Positions 1 through 7,540 are shown, counted from the stretch's first letter. The stretch is 10,574 bases of DNA from Desulfobacteraceae bacterium UBA5852 (GCA_002432195.1 DJGG01000143.1:172-10745); one strand, 5' to 3'. Program-made: numbers and translations. The notes: generated by a model not told the origin, from the letters alone.

Positions 1-17
1 CCCTCAGGAGGTGACCC

Positions 18-845
18 ATGGAAACCACCCAGGTCATGATCAACGGTGCCCCCGGCAACGTGGCCGGCATGCTGATCCGCCACGTGGCCCGCGACCCCCG
101 CTTTGTGCTGCTGCCCCACTCCCTCACGGGCCCGGAGATCCAGGCCACCGTCCACCGTGAGGGGGACACCGCCATCCAGCTGATTGCCCCCGGCGAGCGA
201 CGGGACGCCCTGGCCGCGATCCGCCGTCGGCACGGGGACTTCATCAGCGTGGATTTCACCCACCCCAGCGCCGTGAACGCCAACGCGGAGTTCTACTGCG
301 CCCAGGGACTGCCCTTTGTCATGGGCACCACCGGCGGGGACCGCCGGCGGCTGACCGCGACGGTGGAAAGCTCGTCCACCGCCGCGGTGATCGCCCCCAA
401 CATGGCCCGGCAGATCGTCGGCTTCCAGGCCATGATGGCCTTCGGCGCGGAGAATTTCCCCGGCCTCTTCCAGGGCTACCGCCTGCGGATCCGGGAGAGC
501 CACCAGCAGGGCAAGGCCGATACCAGCGGCACGGCCAAGGCCATGGTGGGCTATTTCAGCGCCATGGGGGTGGACTTCGACGCCGAGGAAATCGAGATGG
601 TGCGGGACCCGGAGGTGCAGCGCCGGGAGCTGGGAGTGCCGGAGGCCTTCCTGGGGGGGCACGCCTGGCACACCTACCGCCTGGAGTCCCCGGATGGGAC
701 CGTGCGCTTCGAGTTCGTGCACAACGTCAACGGACGCGAGGTCTATGCCGAGGGCGTCCTGGCGGCGGTGGTCTTTCTCCGGCGCCAACTGGCGGCCGGC
801 GCGCGCGGGCGGGTGTTCTCCATGATGGACGTGCTGAAAGGCTGA
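18..845 (+). CDS. dapB: 4-hydroxy-tetrahydrodipicolinate reductase, plant-type DapB
   Basis: DapB is the cytosolic NAD(P)H-dependent reductase that follows DapA in making diaminopimelate and lysine. The 275-residue product has an N-terminal Rossmann loop (NGAPGN, residues 9-14) after a hydrophobic strand. It also has the family segment VDFTHPSAV (78-86), the loop GTTGGDR (103-109), and the catalytic/substrate-binding block ESHQQGKADTSGTA (160-173), whose histidine, lysine and SGT residues are intact. The FTHPSAVNANAEFYC wording with MGTTGGDR resembles the plant-type DapB subfamily more than the E. coli type. The start is secure: AGGAGGTGA at 6-14 lies just upstream of the ATG. The hydrolase gene follows after 40 bases on the same strand, so co-transcription is likely. 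The gene before it lies outside the window. Family assignment is from motifs; the subfamily is my inference. Confidence 0.93.
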   Translation: METTQVMINGAPGNVAGMLIRHVARDPRFVLLPHSLTGPEIQATVHREGDTAIQLIAPGERRDALAAIRRRHGDFISVDFTHPSAVNANAEFYCAQGLPFVMGTTGGDRRRLTATVESSSTAAVIAPNMARQIVGFQAMMAFGAENFPGLFQGYRLRIRESHQQGKADTSGTAKAMVGYFSAMGVDFDAEEIEMVRDPEVQRRELGVPEAFLGGHAWHTYRLESPDGTVRFEFVHNVNGREVYAEGVLAAVVFLRRQLAAGARGRVFSMMDVLKG

Positions 846-885
846 GGCGCCCCCGATCGTCGCCCGGGCACCGGGAGGAATGGCC

Positions 886-1770
886 ATGCCGCAGGATCCC
901 CGCGACCCCATTGCCGCCGTCCACAGCCGTTTTCGGGATCGCTACCTGGAGGCGGCTCCCGGCGTGCACCTGCGGGTGCTGAGCTGGGAGCCCCCGGCCG
1001 ACGGCCCCCGCACCGCCCTGCTGTTCGTGGCCGGTTGGGTCTCCGCCGTGGAGGGTTGGGCGGAGGTGCTGGCCGCGGCCACCCGCCGGGGGCCCGTGCA
1101 CTATGTGGAAACCCGGGAGAAGCCCTCGGCGCGCATCGCCTTGGGGCACCCCACCCACCGGGATTTCGGGATGCCCCGCCTGGCCGAGGATCTGGTGGCG
1201 GTGGCCCGGGCCCTGGCGTTGACGCCGGGGGAAACACTCCTGGCTGGCAGCTCCTTCGGCGCCACGGCCATCCTGGAGGGCCTCAAAAACGGGCGCCTGG
1301 GGGCCCGCGCGGCCTTTCTCGTAGGACCCAATGCCACCTTCCGCATGCCCCGGCTGCTGCGCCCCCTGCTCCACCTGCCCACGCCGGCCTACGGCGTGGT
1401 GAAGCATTTCGTGCTCTGGTACCTGCGCACCTTCCGGGTGGACGCCCGGCGCGAACCCGAGCAGATGGAACGCTACCGCCGCACCCTGCTCGTGGCCCAC
1501 CCCCTGCGCCTCAAGCTCTCGGCCCAGTCGGCGGCCCGCTACCGGGTCTGGCCGGACCTGGAGACCGTCACCATCCCCGTGGCCCTGGCCTACGCCCCCA
1601 GCGACACGCTCCACGACGACCGCGCCATCGCGCGCCTGGCCGCCAACCTGCCCCGGGCGCAGCTCGTGGCCTGCCCCTCCAACCGCCATATGCACAGCGC
1701 CGCCCTGCTGGACGACATGGAGGCTTTTTTCGGCCGTTGGGACCGTATGGATGGAAGGCCTCGGGAATAG
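886..1770 (+). CDS. alpha/beta-hydrolase fold protein, substrate unknown
   Basis: This 294-residue protein has the layout of an alpha/beta-hydrolase. A first strand and oxyanion-hole region lie at LLFVAGW (45-51). The nucleophile elbow is GSSFG (121-125), with Ser123 as predicted nucleophile. A lid-like helical insert covers about 150-215. An acid candidate, Asp240, lies in YAPSD, and His268 or His270 in NRHMH is the likely base. All three catalytic elements are present, so an esterase, thioesterase or amidase-like activity is plausible, but the sequence does not reveal the substrate. No signal peptide or membrane segment is evident, so it is probably cytosolic. I prefer the ATG at 886 over the in-frame ATG at 880, because GGGAGGA at 873-879 would touch the earlier codon but sits 6 bases from the later one. 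It follows dapB by 40 bases and ends facing alaS. No link to lysine synthesis is known to me. Confidence 0.85.
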   Translation: MPQDPRDPIAAVHSRFRDRYLEAAPGVHLRVLSWEPPADGPRTALLFVAGWVSAVEGWAEVLAAATRRGPVHYVETREKPSARIALGHPTHRDFGMPRLAEDLVAVARALALTPGETLLAGSSFGATAILEGLKNGRLGARAAFLVGPNATFRMPRLLRPLLHLPTPAYGVVKHFVLWYLRTFRVDARREPEQMERYRRTLLVAHPLRLKLSAQSAARYRVWPDLETVTIPVALAYAPSDTLHDDRAIARLAANLPRAQLVACPSNRHMHSAALLDDMEAFFGRWDRMDGRPRE

Positions 1771-1810
1771 CCGGCCGCGTGGGGAACCGCTGCGGGCCTC
1801 GACCGGCCCC

Positions 1811-1846
1811 AAAAAAACCCGCCGCCCCCGGGCGGGGCGGCGGGTT
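1811..1846 (-). terminator. Intrinsic terminator of the recA-alaS unit
   Basis: Read on the minus strand, a perfect 13-bp stem (arms 1834-1846 and 1816-1828) closes a 5-base loop at 1829-1833. It is followed by a run of seven T on that strand (the A tract at 1811-1817), two of which pair at the base of the stem. It begins 49 bases after the alaS stop codon. The plus-strand side lacks a T run after the stem (it reads TTGAAACG), so termination of the converging dapB-hydrolase transcript here should be weak. Confidence 0.9.
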
Positions 1847-1895
1847 GAAACGCTTTCGCGGGGAAGGCCGTTCTCCAGACGCGCGCCAACCGGTC

Positions 1896-4535
1896 TCAGA
1901 GCCCGGCAACGATCTCGAAGGCCCTGGCGAGGGCCTCGTCCAGCCGGTCCTCCCGGGGTCCGCCGGCCTGGGCCATATCGGGCCGGCCGCCACCCTTGCC
2001 CCCCACCACGGCGGCCACCTCCCGGATGATGTTCCCCGCGTGGAAGCGGTCGGTGAGATCCGGCGTCACCCCCACGATGAGCATGGCCTTGCCCTCGTGG
2101 CTGCTCCCCAGCACCACCACCCCGCTGCCCAGCGTGGACTTGAGCCGGTCGGCCTGGGTGCGCAGGGCGGCCGGGTTGTCCGCCGCGATGCGCCGGCTGA
2201 TCACCTTGATGCCCTTGATCTCCCGCGGCGCTTCCCCGTCGGCGCCGGTCGAGGCCGAGGCCAGGCGCTCCTTGAGCTCCGCGAGGCTGCGCTCCAGGGA
2301 TTTCTGGCCGGCCAGCAGCTTCTCCACCTTGGGGGGCACGGCCTCGGGGCGCTCTTTCAGCAGCCGTGCCGCCGCCAGGAGGAGCCGTTCCGTCTGCTGC
2401 ACGTGGTCCAGGGCGCCTTCGCCGGTGACGGCCTCGATGCGCCGCACCCCCGAAGCCACACTGGCTTCGGAGACGATCTTGAACAGGCCGATGTCGCCGC
2501 TGGCCGCCACGTGGGTGCCGCCGCAAAGCTCCTTGCTGAAATCCGCGAGCGTCACCACCCGCACGCGATCCCCGTACTTCTCTTCGAACAGGGCCATGGC
2601 CCCGGAGCGCAGGGCCGTCTCGGCCTCCATCTCGACGGTCTGGGCGGGCACGTTGGCCAGGATGCGCCGGTTGACGCGCTTCTCGATGTCGGCCAGGACG
2701 GCCGGGGCGATGGGGGAGAAGTGGGTGAAGTCGAAACGCAGGCGCTCCGGGGCCACCAGCGAGCCGGCCTGCTTGACGTGATCTCCCAGGACTTCCCGCA
2801 GCACGGCATGCAGGATGTGGGTGGCGGTGTGGTTGCGGGCCGTGGCCTGCCGGGCCGCGGCGTCCACGGCCAGTTTCACCGCCTGGCCGGCGCGGATGCG
2901 CCCCGAGCGCACGGCCCCCCGGTGGATGATGATGCCCGTGGGGTCCTTGACGGTGGCCGTCACCACCACCTCCAGCCCGCCGTTGCCCGCGGCGGCACGG
3001 ATCTCCCCGCGGTCGCCCACCTGCCCGCCGGACTCCCCGTAAAAGGGCGTGCGGTCGGTGACGATCTCCACGTCGTCCCCCGCGGCGGCCTCGGAGACGG
3101 CCTGCCCGTCGCGCACCAGGAGGCGCACGGTCCCTTCGGCCTCCAGAAGACGGTAACCCTCGAAGGCGGGCTGGAAACCCTCGGCGGCCAGCTCCCGGTA
3201 GGCCGCGCTCAACTGCGTGAAGGCGGTTACCGTGCGGGATTTCTCCCGCTGGGCCGCCATGGCGGAGTCGAACCCGGTCATGTCCAGGGCGAATTCCCGG
3301 TCCCGCACCACGTCCCGGATGATGTCCACGGGAAAGCCGTAGGTGTCGTAGAGCTTGAAGATCACCGCCCCGGGAATCTCCGTCCGCCCCTGCAGGCTCA
3401 GCTCCTCCAGGGTTTCGTTGAGCAGGCGCAACCCGTTGTCCAGGGTCTCGGAAAAGCGCGCCTCCTCGTTTTGGATCACGTTGGTGATGAAGGCCGCCCC
3501 CTGTCCCAGTTCGGGGTAGGCGGCCTGCATGCTGTCGATGACCACCCGGGCCGTGCGGTGCAGGAAGGGCTTGGTGAGGCCGATGTTGCGCCCGTAACGG
3601 ATCGCCCGGCGCATGATGCGCCGCAGCACGTAGCCGCGGCCGTCGTTGGCCGGCAGCACGCCGTCGCCGATGAGAAAGGCCGCCGCCCGGCTGTGGTCGG
3701 CAATGACCTTCATGGCCACGTCGCCGGCCGGCGAGGCCCCGAACGCCTGCCCGGAGAGCTCTTCGGTGCGGGCGATGATGGGGCGGATCAGGTCGGTGTC
3801 AAAATTGGAGGGCACGTTCTGCAGCACCGATACCAGGCGTTCCAGGCCCATTCCCGTGTCGATGCTGGGCTTGGGCAGGGGTTCCAGGCGCCCCGCGGGG
3901 TCGCGGTTGAACTGCATGAAGACCAGGTTCCAGATCTCCAGGAAACGGTCGCAGTCGCAGTCCACGCCGCAATCGGGCCGCCCACAGCCGTGGGCCGCCC
4001 CCCGGTCGATGTGGATTTCCGAGCAGGGCCCGCAGGGGCCGGTGTCCCCCATGGCCCAGAAGTTGTCCTTCTCCCCCAGGCGCACGATGCGCTCCTCGGG
4101 CACCCCGATGGTGCGGCTCCAGATGCGGTGGGCCTCGTCGTCGTCGAGGAAGATGGAGACCCAGAGCTTGTCGGCCGGCAAGCCGTACCCCCGGGTGAGC
4201 AGGTCCCAGGCCAGCTCGACGGCCCGCTCCTTGAAATAATCCCCGAAGGAGAAGTTCCCCAGCATCTCGAAGAAGGTGTGGTGGCGGGCGGTGTAGCCCA
4301 CGTTCTCCAGGTCGTTGTGCTTGCCCCCGGCGCGCACGCACTTCTGGGCCGTGGCCGCCCGCAGGTAGGCGCGCTTCTCCTCCCCCAGGAAGGCCCGCTT
4401 GAACTGGACCATTCCGGCGTTGGTGAACAGCAGCGTGGGGTCGTCCGCCGGTACGAGGGACGAACTGCGCACCACTTGATGCCCGTGCTTCTGGAAGAAT
4501 TCCAGGAACTGTCGACGTGCGTCGCTACCCGTCAT
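1896..4535 (-). CDS. alaS: Alanine--tRNA ligase (AlaRS)
   Basis: AlaRS charges tRNA-Ala and clears mischarged Ser- and Gly-tRNA-Ala in the cytosol. The 879-residue product is full length for bacterial AlaRS. The N-terminal class II core shows LLFTNAGMVQFK (35-46), FFEMLGNFSFGDYFK (88-102), GDTGPCGPCSEIHID (163-177) and GMGLERL (228-234). The editing domain has its zinc ligands HTATH (569-573) and CGGTH (671-675). The C-terminal DHHA1-type domain ends with the glycine-rich GGKGGGRPDMAQAGG (845-859). I chose the ATG at 4533-4535 (MTGSDARRQF), as in other AlaRS, because GGAG lies 6 bases upstream. The in-frame ATG at 4547 has no good ribosome-binding site. The gene follows recA by 39 bases and ends before a strong terminator. 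A cysteine cluster (184, 189, 193, 195) sits in the catalytic domain. Confidence 0.98.
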   Translation of the reverse strand: MTGSDARRQFLEFFQKHGHQVVRSSSLVPADDPTLLFTNAGMVQFKRAFLGEEKRAYLRAATAQKCVRAGGKHNDLENVGYTARHHTFFEMLGNFSFGDYFKERAVELAWDLLTRGYGLPADKLWVSIFLDDDEAHRIWSRTIGVPEERIVRLGEKDNFWAMGDTGPCGPCSEIHIDRGAAHGCGRPDCGVDCDCDRFLEIWNLVFMQFNRDPAGRLEPLPKPSIDTGMGLERLVSVLQNVPSNFDTDLIRPIIARTEELSGQAFGASPAGDVAMKVIADHSRAAAFLIGDGVLPANDGRGYVLRRIMRRAIRYGRNIGLTKPFLHRTARVVIDSMQAAYPELGQGAAFITNVIQNEEARFSETLDNGLRLLNETLEELSLQGRTEIPGAVIFKLYDTYGFPVDIIRDVVRDREFALDMTGFDSAMAAQREKSRTVTAFTQLSAAYRELAAEGFQPAFEGYRLLEAEGTVRLLVRDGQAVSEAAAGDDVEIVTDRTPFYGESGGQVGDRGEIRAAAGNGGLEVVVTATVKDPTGIIIHRGAVRSGRIRAGQAVKLAVDAAARQATARNHTATHILHAVLREVLGDHVKQAGSLVAPERLRFDFTHFSPIAPAVLADIEKRVNRRILANVPAQTVEMEAETALRSGAMALFEEKYGDRVRVVTLADFSKELCGGTHVAASGDIGLFKIVSEASVASGVRRIEAVTGEGALDHVQQTERLLLAAARLLKERPEAVPPKVEKLLAGQKSLERSLAELKERLASASTGADGEAPREIKGIKVISRRIAADNPAALRTQADRLKSTLGSGVVVLGSSHEGKAMLIVGVTPDLTDRFHAGNIIREVAAVVGGKGGGRPDMAQAGGPREDRLDEALARAFEIVAGL

Positions 4536-4574
4536 GTGTGGCTCCATTCGTGCAGTGCCCGCCCCGCGCCGGGG

Positions 4575-5603
4575 TCACTCCGCCTCGGCGGCCGTTTCCC
4601 CGGGGGGAACATCGAAACCCATCGCCGCGCGCACCTGCCGGCGCACCTCTGTGTAGATGTCCTCGTTGTCCTCGAAGAACTTCATGACATTGGTGCGCCC
4701 CTGGCCGATGCGCTCCCCCTTGAAGGCGTACCAGGAACCGCTCTTCTCGATGATCCCCCGGTCCACCCCCACGTCCAGGATGTCCCCCAGGCGCGAGATG
4801 CCCGTACCGTATGTAATGTCGAATTCGGCCTCCTGGAAGGGGGGCGCCAGCTTGTTCTTGACCACCCGCACCCGGGTGCGGCTGCCGGTGACCTCCTGGC
4901 CGTCCTTGATGGCCCCCACCCGGCGGATGTCCAGGCGCACCGAGGCGTAGAACTTGAGGGCGTTGCCCCCCGTGGTGGTCTCGGGATTGCCGAAGACCAC
5001 GCCGATCTTCATGCGGATCTGGTTGATGAAGATCACCGTGGTGAGGGTCTTGCCGATGGTGCCGGTGAGCTTCCGCAGGGCCTGGGACATCAGTCGGGCC
5101 TGGAGACCCATGTGGGAATCCCCCATTTCGCCCTCGATCTCGGCCCGGGGCACCAGGGCGGCCACCGAGTCGATGACGATGACGTCCACGGCCCCGCTGC
5201 GCACCAGCATGTCGGCGATCTCCAGGGCCTGCTCACCGGTGTCCGGCTGGGAAACCAGCAGCTCGTCGCAGTTGACCCCCAGCCGGCGGGCATAGGCCGT
5301 GTCCAGGGCGTGCTCGGCGTCGATGAAGGCCGCAATCCCCCCCTGGCGCTGGGACTCGGCCACGGCGTGCAGGGCCAGGGTGGTCTTGCCGGAGGACTCG
5401 GGCCCGAAGATCTCGATCACCCGGCCCCGGGGCAGCCCGCCGATGCCCAGCGCCTTGTCCAGCGCCAGGGACCCGGTGGGGATCACGGGGACGTTGATCA
5501 CCGGCCGGGTCCCCAGCTTCATGATGGAACCCTTGCCGAACTGCCGCTCGATCTGGGCCATGGCGGACTCCACCGCCTTGGTTTTGTCGGTTGAGACGCT
5601 CAT
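4575..5603 (-). CDS. recA: Recombinase RecA
   Basis: RecA forms ATP-dependent filaments on single-stranded DNA for homologous recombination and stimulates LexA self-cleavage in the SOS response. The 342 residues match the usual length. Visible landmarks are Walker A GPESSGKTT (67-75), the catalytic glutamate in DAEHALD (95-101, Glu97), Walker B VIVID (141-145), the DNA-binding L1 region near EGEMGDSHMGLQAR (157-170), and the L2 region with GNPETTTGGNALKFYAS (206-222). The C-terminal tail is short and mildly acidic. The ATG at 5601-5603 is preceded by AGGAGG with a 5-base spacer, so the start is firm. alaS follows after 39 bases with no terminator between, so the two are probably co-transcribed. 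No recX lies downstream, although recX often follows recA in other bacteria. No E. coli-type LexA operator is recognisable upstream. Confidence 0.98.
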   Translation of the reverse strand: MSVSTDKTKAVESAMAQIERQFGKGSIMKLGTRPVINVPVIPTGSLALDKALGIGGLPRGRVIEIFGPESSGKTTLALHAVAESQRQGGIAAFIDAEHALDTAYARRLGVNCDELLVSQPDTGEQALEIADMLVRSGAVDVIVIDSVAALVPRAEIEGEMGDSHMGLQARLMSQALRKLTGTIGKTLTTVIFINQIRMKIGVVFGNPETTTGGNALKFYASVRLDIRRVGAIKDGQEVTGSRTRVRVVKNKLAPPFQEAEFDITYGTGISRLGDILDVGVDRGIIEKSGSWYAFKGERIGQGRTNVMKFFEDNEDIYTEVRRQVRAAMGFDVPPGETAAEAE

Positions 5604-5633
5604 GTCATCCTCCTGTCGCGGTCTGGGGGGCTG

Positions 5634-5656
5634 AAAAAAAGGTTGCGGGGCGCAAC
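5634..5656 (-). terminator. Intrinsic terminator after thpR, upstream of recA
   Basis: On the minus strand GTTGCG, loop CCC and CGCAAC form a 6-bp stem with a 3-base loop (arms 5651-5656 and 5642-5647). One C follows, then seven T (5640-5634). It starts 24 bases after the thpR stop and ends about 30 bases before the recA start. The simplest reading is that it ends the M23-DUF39-thpR transcript. The alternative is an attenuator in a recA leader made from a promoter further upstream. Confidence 0.75.
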
Positions 5657-5683
5657 ATCGATCAAGTCCGGGCCGTCTGTCAA
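5654..5683 (-). promoter_or_regulatory. recA: Candidate recA promoter
   Basis: A perfect minus-strand -35 hexamer TTGACA lies at 5683-5678, sharing its TGA with the thpR stop codon. At 18 bases' spacing the -10 candidate is GATGTT (3 of 6 to consensus), and at 17 it is the poorer CGATGT. The start of transcription would fall near 5648, inside the terminator hairpin. Transcripts from this promoter would therefore lack the first hairpin arm and escape termination. The weak -10 keeps confidence low. No CTGT-N8-ACAG LexA operator is visible. Confidence 0.4.
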
Positions 5684-6309
5684 CCCGGAGGCCGGGGACC
5701 GCTCCCGGGGGCCCGCCTTGCCGGGTCGGTGTGGGGGGCCCCGGTCAGGGGGAACCGCGCCAGCCGTTGGTAGCTGGGGCCCTCCGGGCCCAGGCGGCTC
5801 TCGAAAAGCTCCAGGGCGGTCACGTCAAAAGGCGGAAAGCGGAAACCGCCGAAATCCTCCAGGACGGCCGCCACCCGGCCGGGGGCCTCCGGGCGCTTGA
5901 AACGGGCGATGGTCAGATGGCTCTTGAAGGGCCGCGGCTCGGCCGCCAGCCCCACCTCCGCCAGGGCCTTTTCCAGGCCTTGCTGGAGGGCCTCCAGGCG
6001 GTCGGTTTGCCCCCCCACCCCCACCCACAGGATCCGGGGGCGGCGCCGGTCGGGGAACACGCCCAGCCCCTCCAGGTGGAGGGCCAGCGGCGGATAAGCC
6101 GCCAGGGCCGCGGCCGCGGCCGACTGGATGACCCCCAGGCGGGTCGCTTCCACCGCGCCAAGAAATTTCACGGTGAGGTGCAGGTTGGCCGCCGGCACCC
6201 AGCGCACCGCGAGACCCCGGGCGCGCGCGGCCGCCTGGAGCTCCGCCACGGACGACCGCGCGGAAGCCGGCAAATCCACCGCGATGAAGGTGCGAAGGGC
6301 CAGGGTCAT
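5680..6309 (-). CDS. thpR: RNA 2',3'-cyclic phosphodiesterase (2H / LigT family)
   Basis: ThpR is a 2H-superfamily enzyme that opens 2',3'-cyclic phosphate ends of RNA; family members were first described as tRNA 2'-5' ligases. The 209-residue product has both signature HxT motifs, NLHLTVKFLG (42-51, His44/Thr46) and KSHLTIARFK (129-138, His131/Thr133). It opens with the typical RTFIAVDLP start (6-14). A longer in-frame opening back to 6384 exists but overlaps the DUF39 coding end and precedes the conserved start, so I use the ATG at 6307-6309, with GAGGGA upstream. The DUF39 gene ends 14 bases before it, which indicates an operon. The last 20 or so residues are a proline/arginine-rich tail beyond the fold and look dispensable. 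The stop codon lies inside the candidate recA -35 hexamer. Confidence 0.9.
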   Translation of the reverse strand: MTLALRTFIAVDLPASARSSVAELQAAARARGLAVRWVPAANLHLTVKFLGAVEATRLGVIQSAAAAALAAYPPLALHLEGLGVFPDRRRPRILWVGVGGQTDRLEALQQGLEKALAEVGLAAEPRPFKSHLTIARFKRPEAPGRVAAVLEDFGGFRFPPFDVTALELFESRLGPEGPSYQRLARFPLTGAPHTDPARRAPGSGPRPPG

Positions 6310-6323
6310 GGGCGCCGCGTCCC

Positions 6324-7493
6324 TCAGCGGGCGGGCAGCGTCACCTGGGGCTCTCCCAGGAGGAATTTGCCCTTCTGGATCCATTCCTTCAGGGTGGCGG
6401 CGATCTCCCGCGCCCGCACCACGCTGGAAAGCGGGACCGTGGGCACGCTCTGGCCCTGCACCTGGATCTGGCCGCTCTTCAGCTCGGCGTAGCTCACCTG
6501 CCCCAGGCTGCCGGATACCCCCTGGGGGTAATCGCCGCCGTAATCCACCACCTGGGTGACGATCTGCTCGTCGGAAACCGCTGTCTGGGCCGCCAACTCT
6601 TCATTTAAAATCGGTATGGGCACCCCCAGCCCCACGAAAAGCGAGCAGCCGTAGCCCTGGATGCTGGCCCCCACCAGCCAGCGGGCGTTCATTTTCTTGA
6701 GATCCCCCATGACGCAGAGTGTGCCGGCGGGGCGCACGGGGAGGCCTTCCGGGGTGCGCTCCACCGCGGGATTGTGCTGGGTGCCGTGCCAGGTCACATA
6801 GCCCACGCCCCCGCCCAGGAAAATCCGCGTGCCCAGCCCGATGGTCTTGTACTGGGGGTCGTTGAACAGCGGGCTCAGCTGGCCGGCGGAGCAGTAGTTG
6901 GCGTTGCCCGCCCGGGGCTTCAGGGTCCCCATGTAGGTGTAAATGGTCTTGGCCCCCAGGTTCACCGCGCAATTGTAGTTCTGGTAGCCGTTGCGGGGAT
7001 TGACCAGCAGGGCGTAAGGCAGGTCCTTGAGGGTGATCTCCTTTTCCAGCTCCTTGCGCGGGTAGCAATCCGTGCCGTAGCCGGTGGCCCGCAGGTGCAC
7101 GGACTTGCCGGCCACCAGGTCCTGGATCACATGCCCGCCGCCGTAACGGAACTCCCCCGGGTAGACCCGGTTCAAGGGGTCGTCCTTGCTGACCTCGGTG
7201 GCCCCGATGTAGCAGTCCACCGCCGCCAGGCCGCCGTAAGCCTGCACGTCGTTGAGCCACACCCGGGAGGCCTTGATGGTGGGCTGGGAGTGGCCGAAAT
7301 TGATGAAGGCCCCCGAGGAGCACATGGGGGCGAAGGTCCCGGTGGTGACCACGTCCACCTGGCGGGCCGCCTCCTCGAACCCCTCGTCCCGTGCAATGTC
7401 GATCATCTCCTCGGCGGTCACCACCACCACGTCGCCGCTGCGGATGCGCTGGTTGATCTCCGCGTATGTCTTGTTGACCTTGTGCTTCACCAT
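6324..7493 (-). CDS. DUF39/COG1900 homocysteine biosynthesis protein (probable L-aspartate semialdehyde sulfurtransferase)
   Basis: COG1900/DUF39 proteins take part in making homocysteine from aspartate semialdehyde and a sulfur donor in methanogens and sulfate reducers, typically with a NIL-domain ferredoxin protein. This 389-residue product reads as one uninterrupted DUF39 domain and lacks the C-terminal CBS pair found in some archaeal members. Recognisable stretches are FAPMCSSGAFINFGHS (54-69), VDCYIGATEVS (92-102), GYGTDCYPRKELEKE (138-152) and a late GCSLFVGLGVPIPILNEE block. Cys58 and Cys143 are in the regions where family cysteines are reported to matter for sulfur transfer; Cys94, Cys175 and Cys201 are further candidates. 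ATG 7493 has GGAAGG only 3 bases away, so GTG at 7488-7490 (spacer 6) may be the true start. It lies 47 bases after the M23 gene and 14 before thpR. No ferredoxin partner is in the window. Family is confident; the exact reaction is inferred. Confidence 0.85.
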   Translation of the reverse strand: MVKHKVNKTYAEINQRIRSGDVVVVTAEEMIDIARDEGFEEAARQVDVVTTGTFAPMCSSGAFINFGHSQPTIKASRVWLNDVQAYGGLAAVDCYIGATEVSKDDPLNRVYPGEFRYGGGHVIQDLVAGKSVHLRATGYGTDCYPRKELEKEITLKDLPYALLVNPRNGYQNYNCAVNLGAKTIYTYMGTLKPRAGNANYCSAGQLSPLFNDPQYKTIGLGTRIFLGGGVGYVTWHGTQHNPAVERTPEGLPVRPAGTLCVMGDLKKMNARWLVGASIQGYGCSLFVGLGVPIPILNEELAAQTAVSDEQIVTQVVDYGGDYPQGVSGSLGQVSYAELKSGQIQVQGQSVPTVPLSSVVRAREIAATLKEWIQKGKFLLGEPQVTLPAR

Positions 7494-7540
7494 TGGCCTT
7501 CCATTTCGTTGTCCCGGGAGCGGCCGCGACGACGCGCGCC

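Noticed and set aside
727..2526. A 599-codon minus-strand open frame overlapping dapB, the hydrolase and the alaS end.
   Set aside because: Composition is Gly/Arg/Pro-rich with no domain, it covers the terminator and three well-supported genes, and the start has no ribosome-binding site of note.
1035..5594. A 1519-codon open frame on the plus strand opposite alaS and recA.
   Set aside because: It lies antisense to two certain genes, has low-complexity Gly/His/Pro/Arg-rich content and no recognisable domain. In very GC-rich genes the opposite strand often lacks stop codons by codon bias.
6310..6384. Extending thpR upstream to the ATG at 6384.
   Set aside because: The extra 25 residues are proline/arginine-rich, overlap the DUF39 coding end and precede the conserved RTFIAVDLP opening; the ATG at 6309 fits the family.
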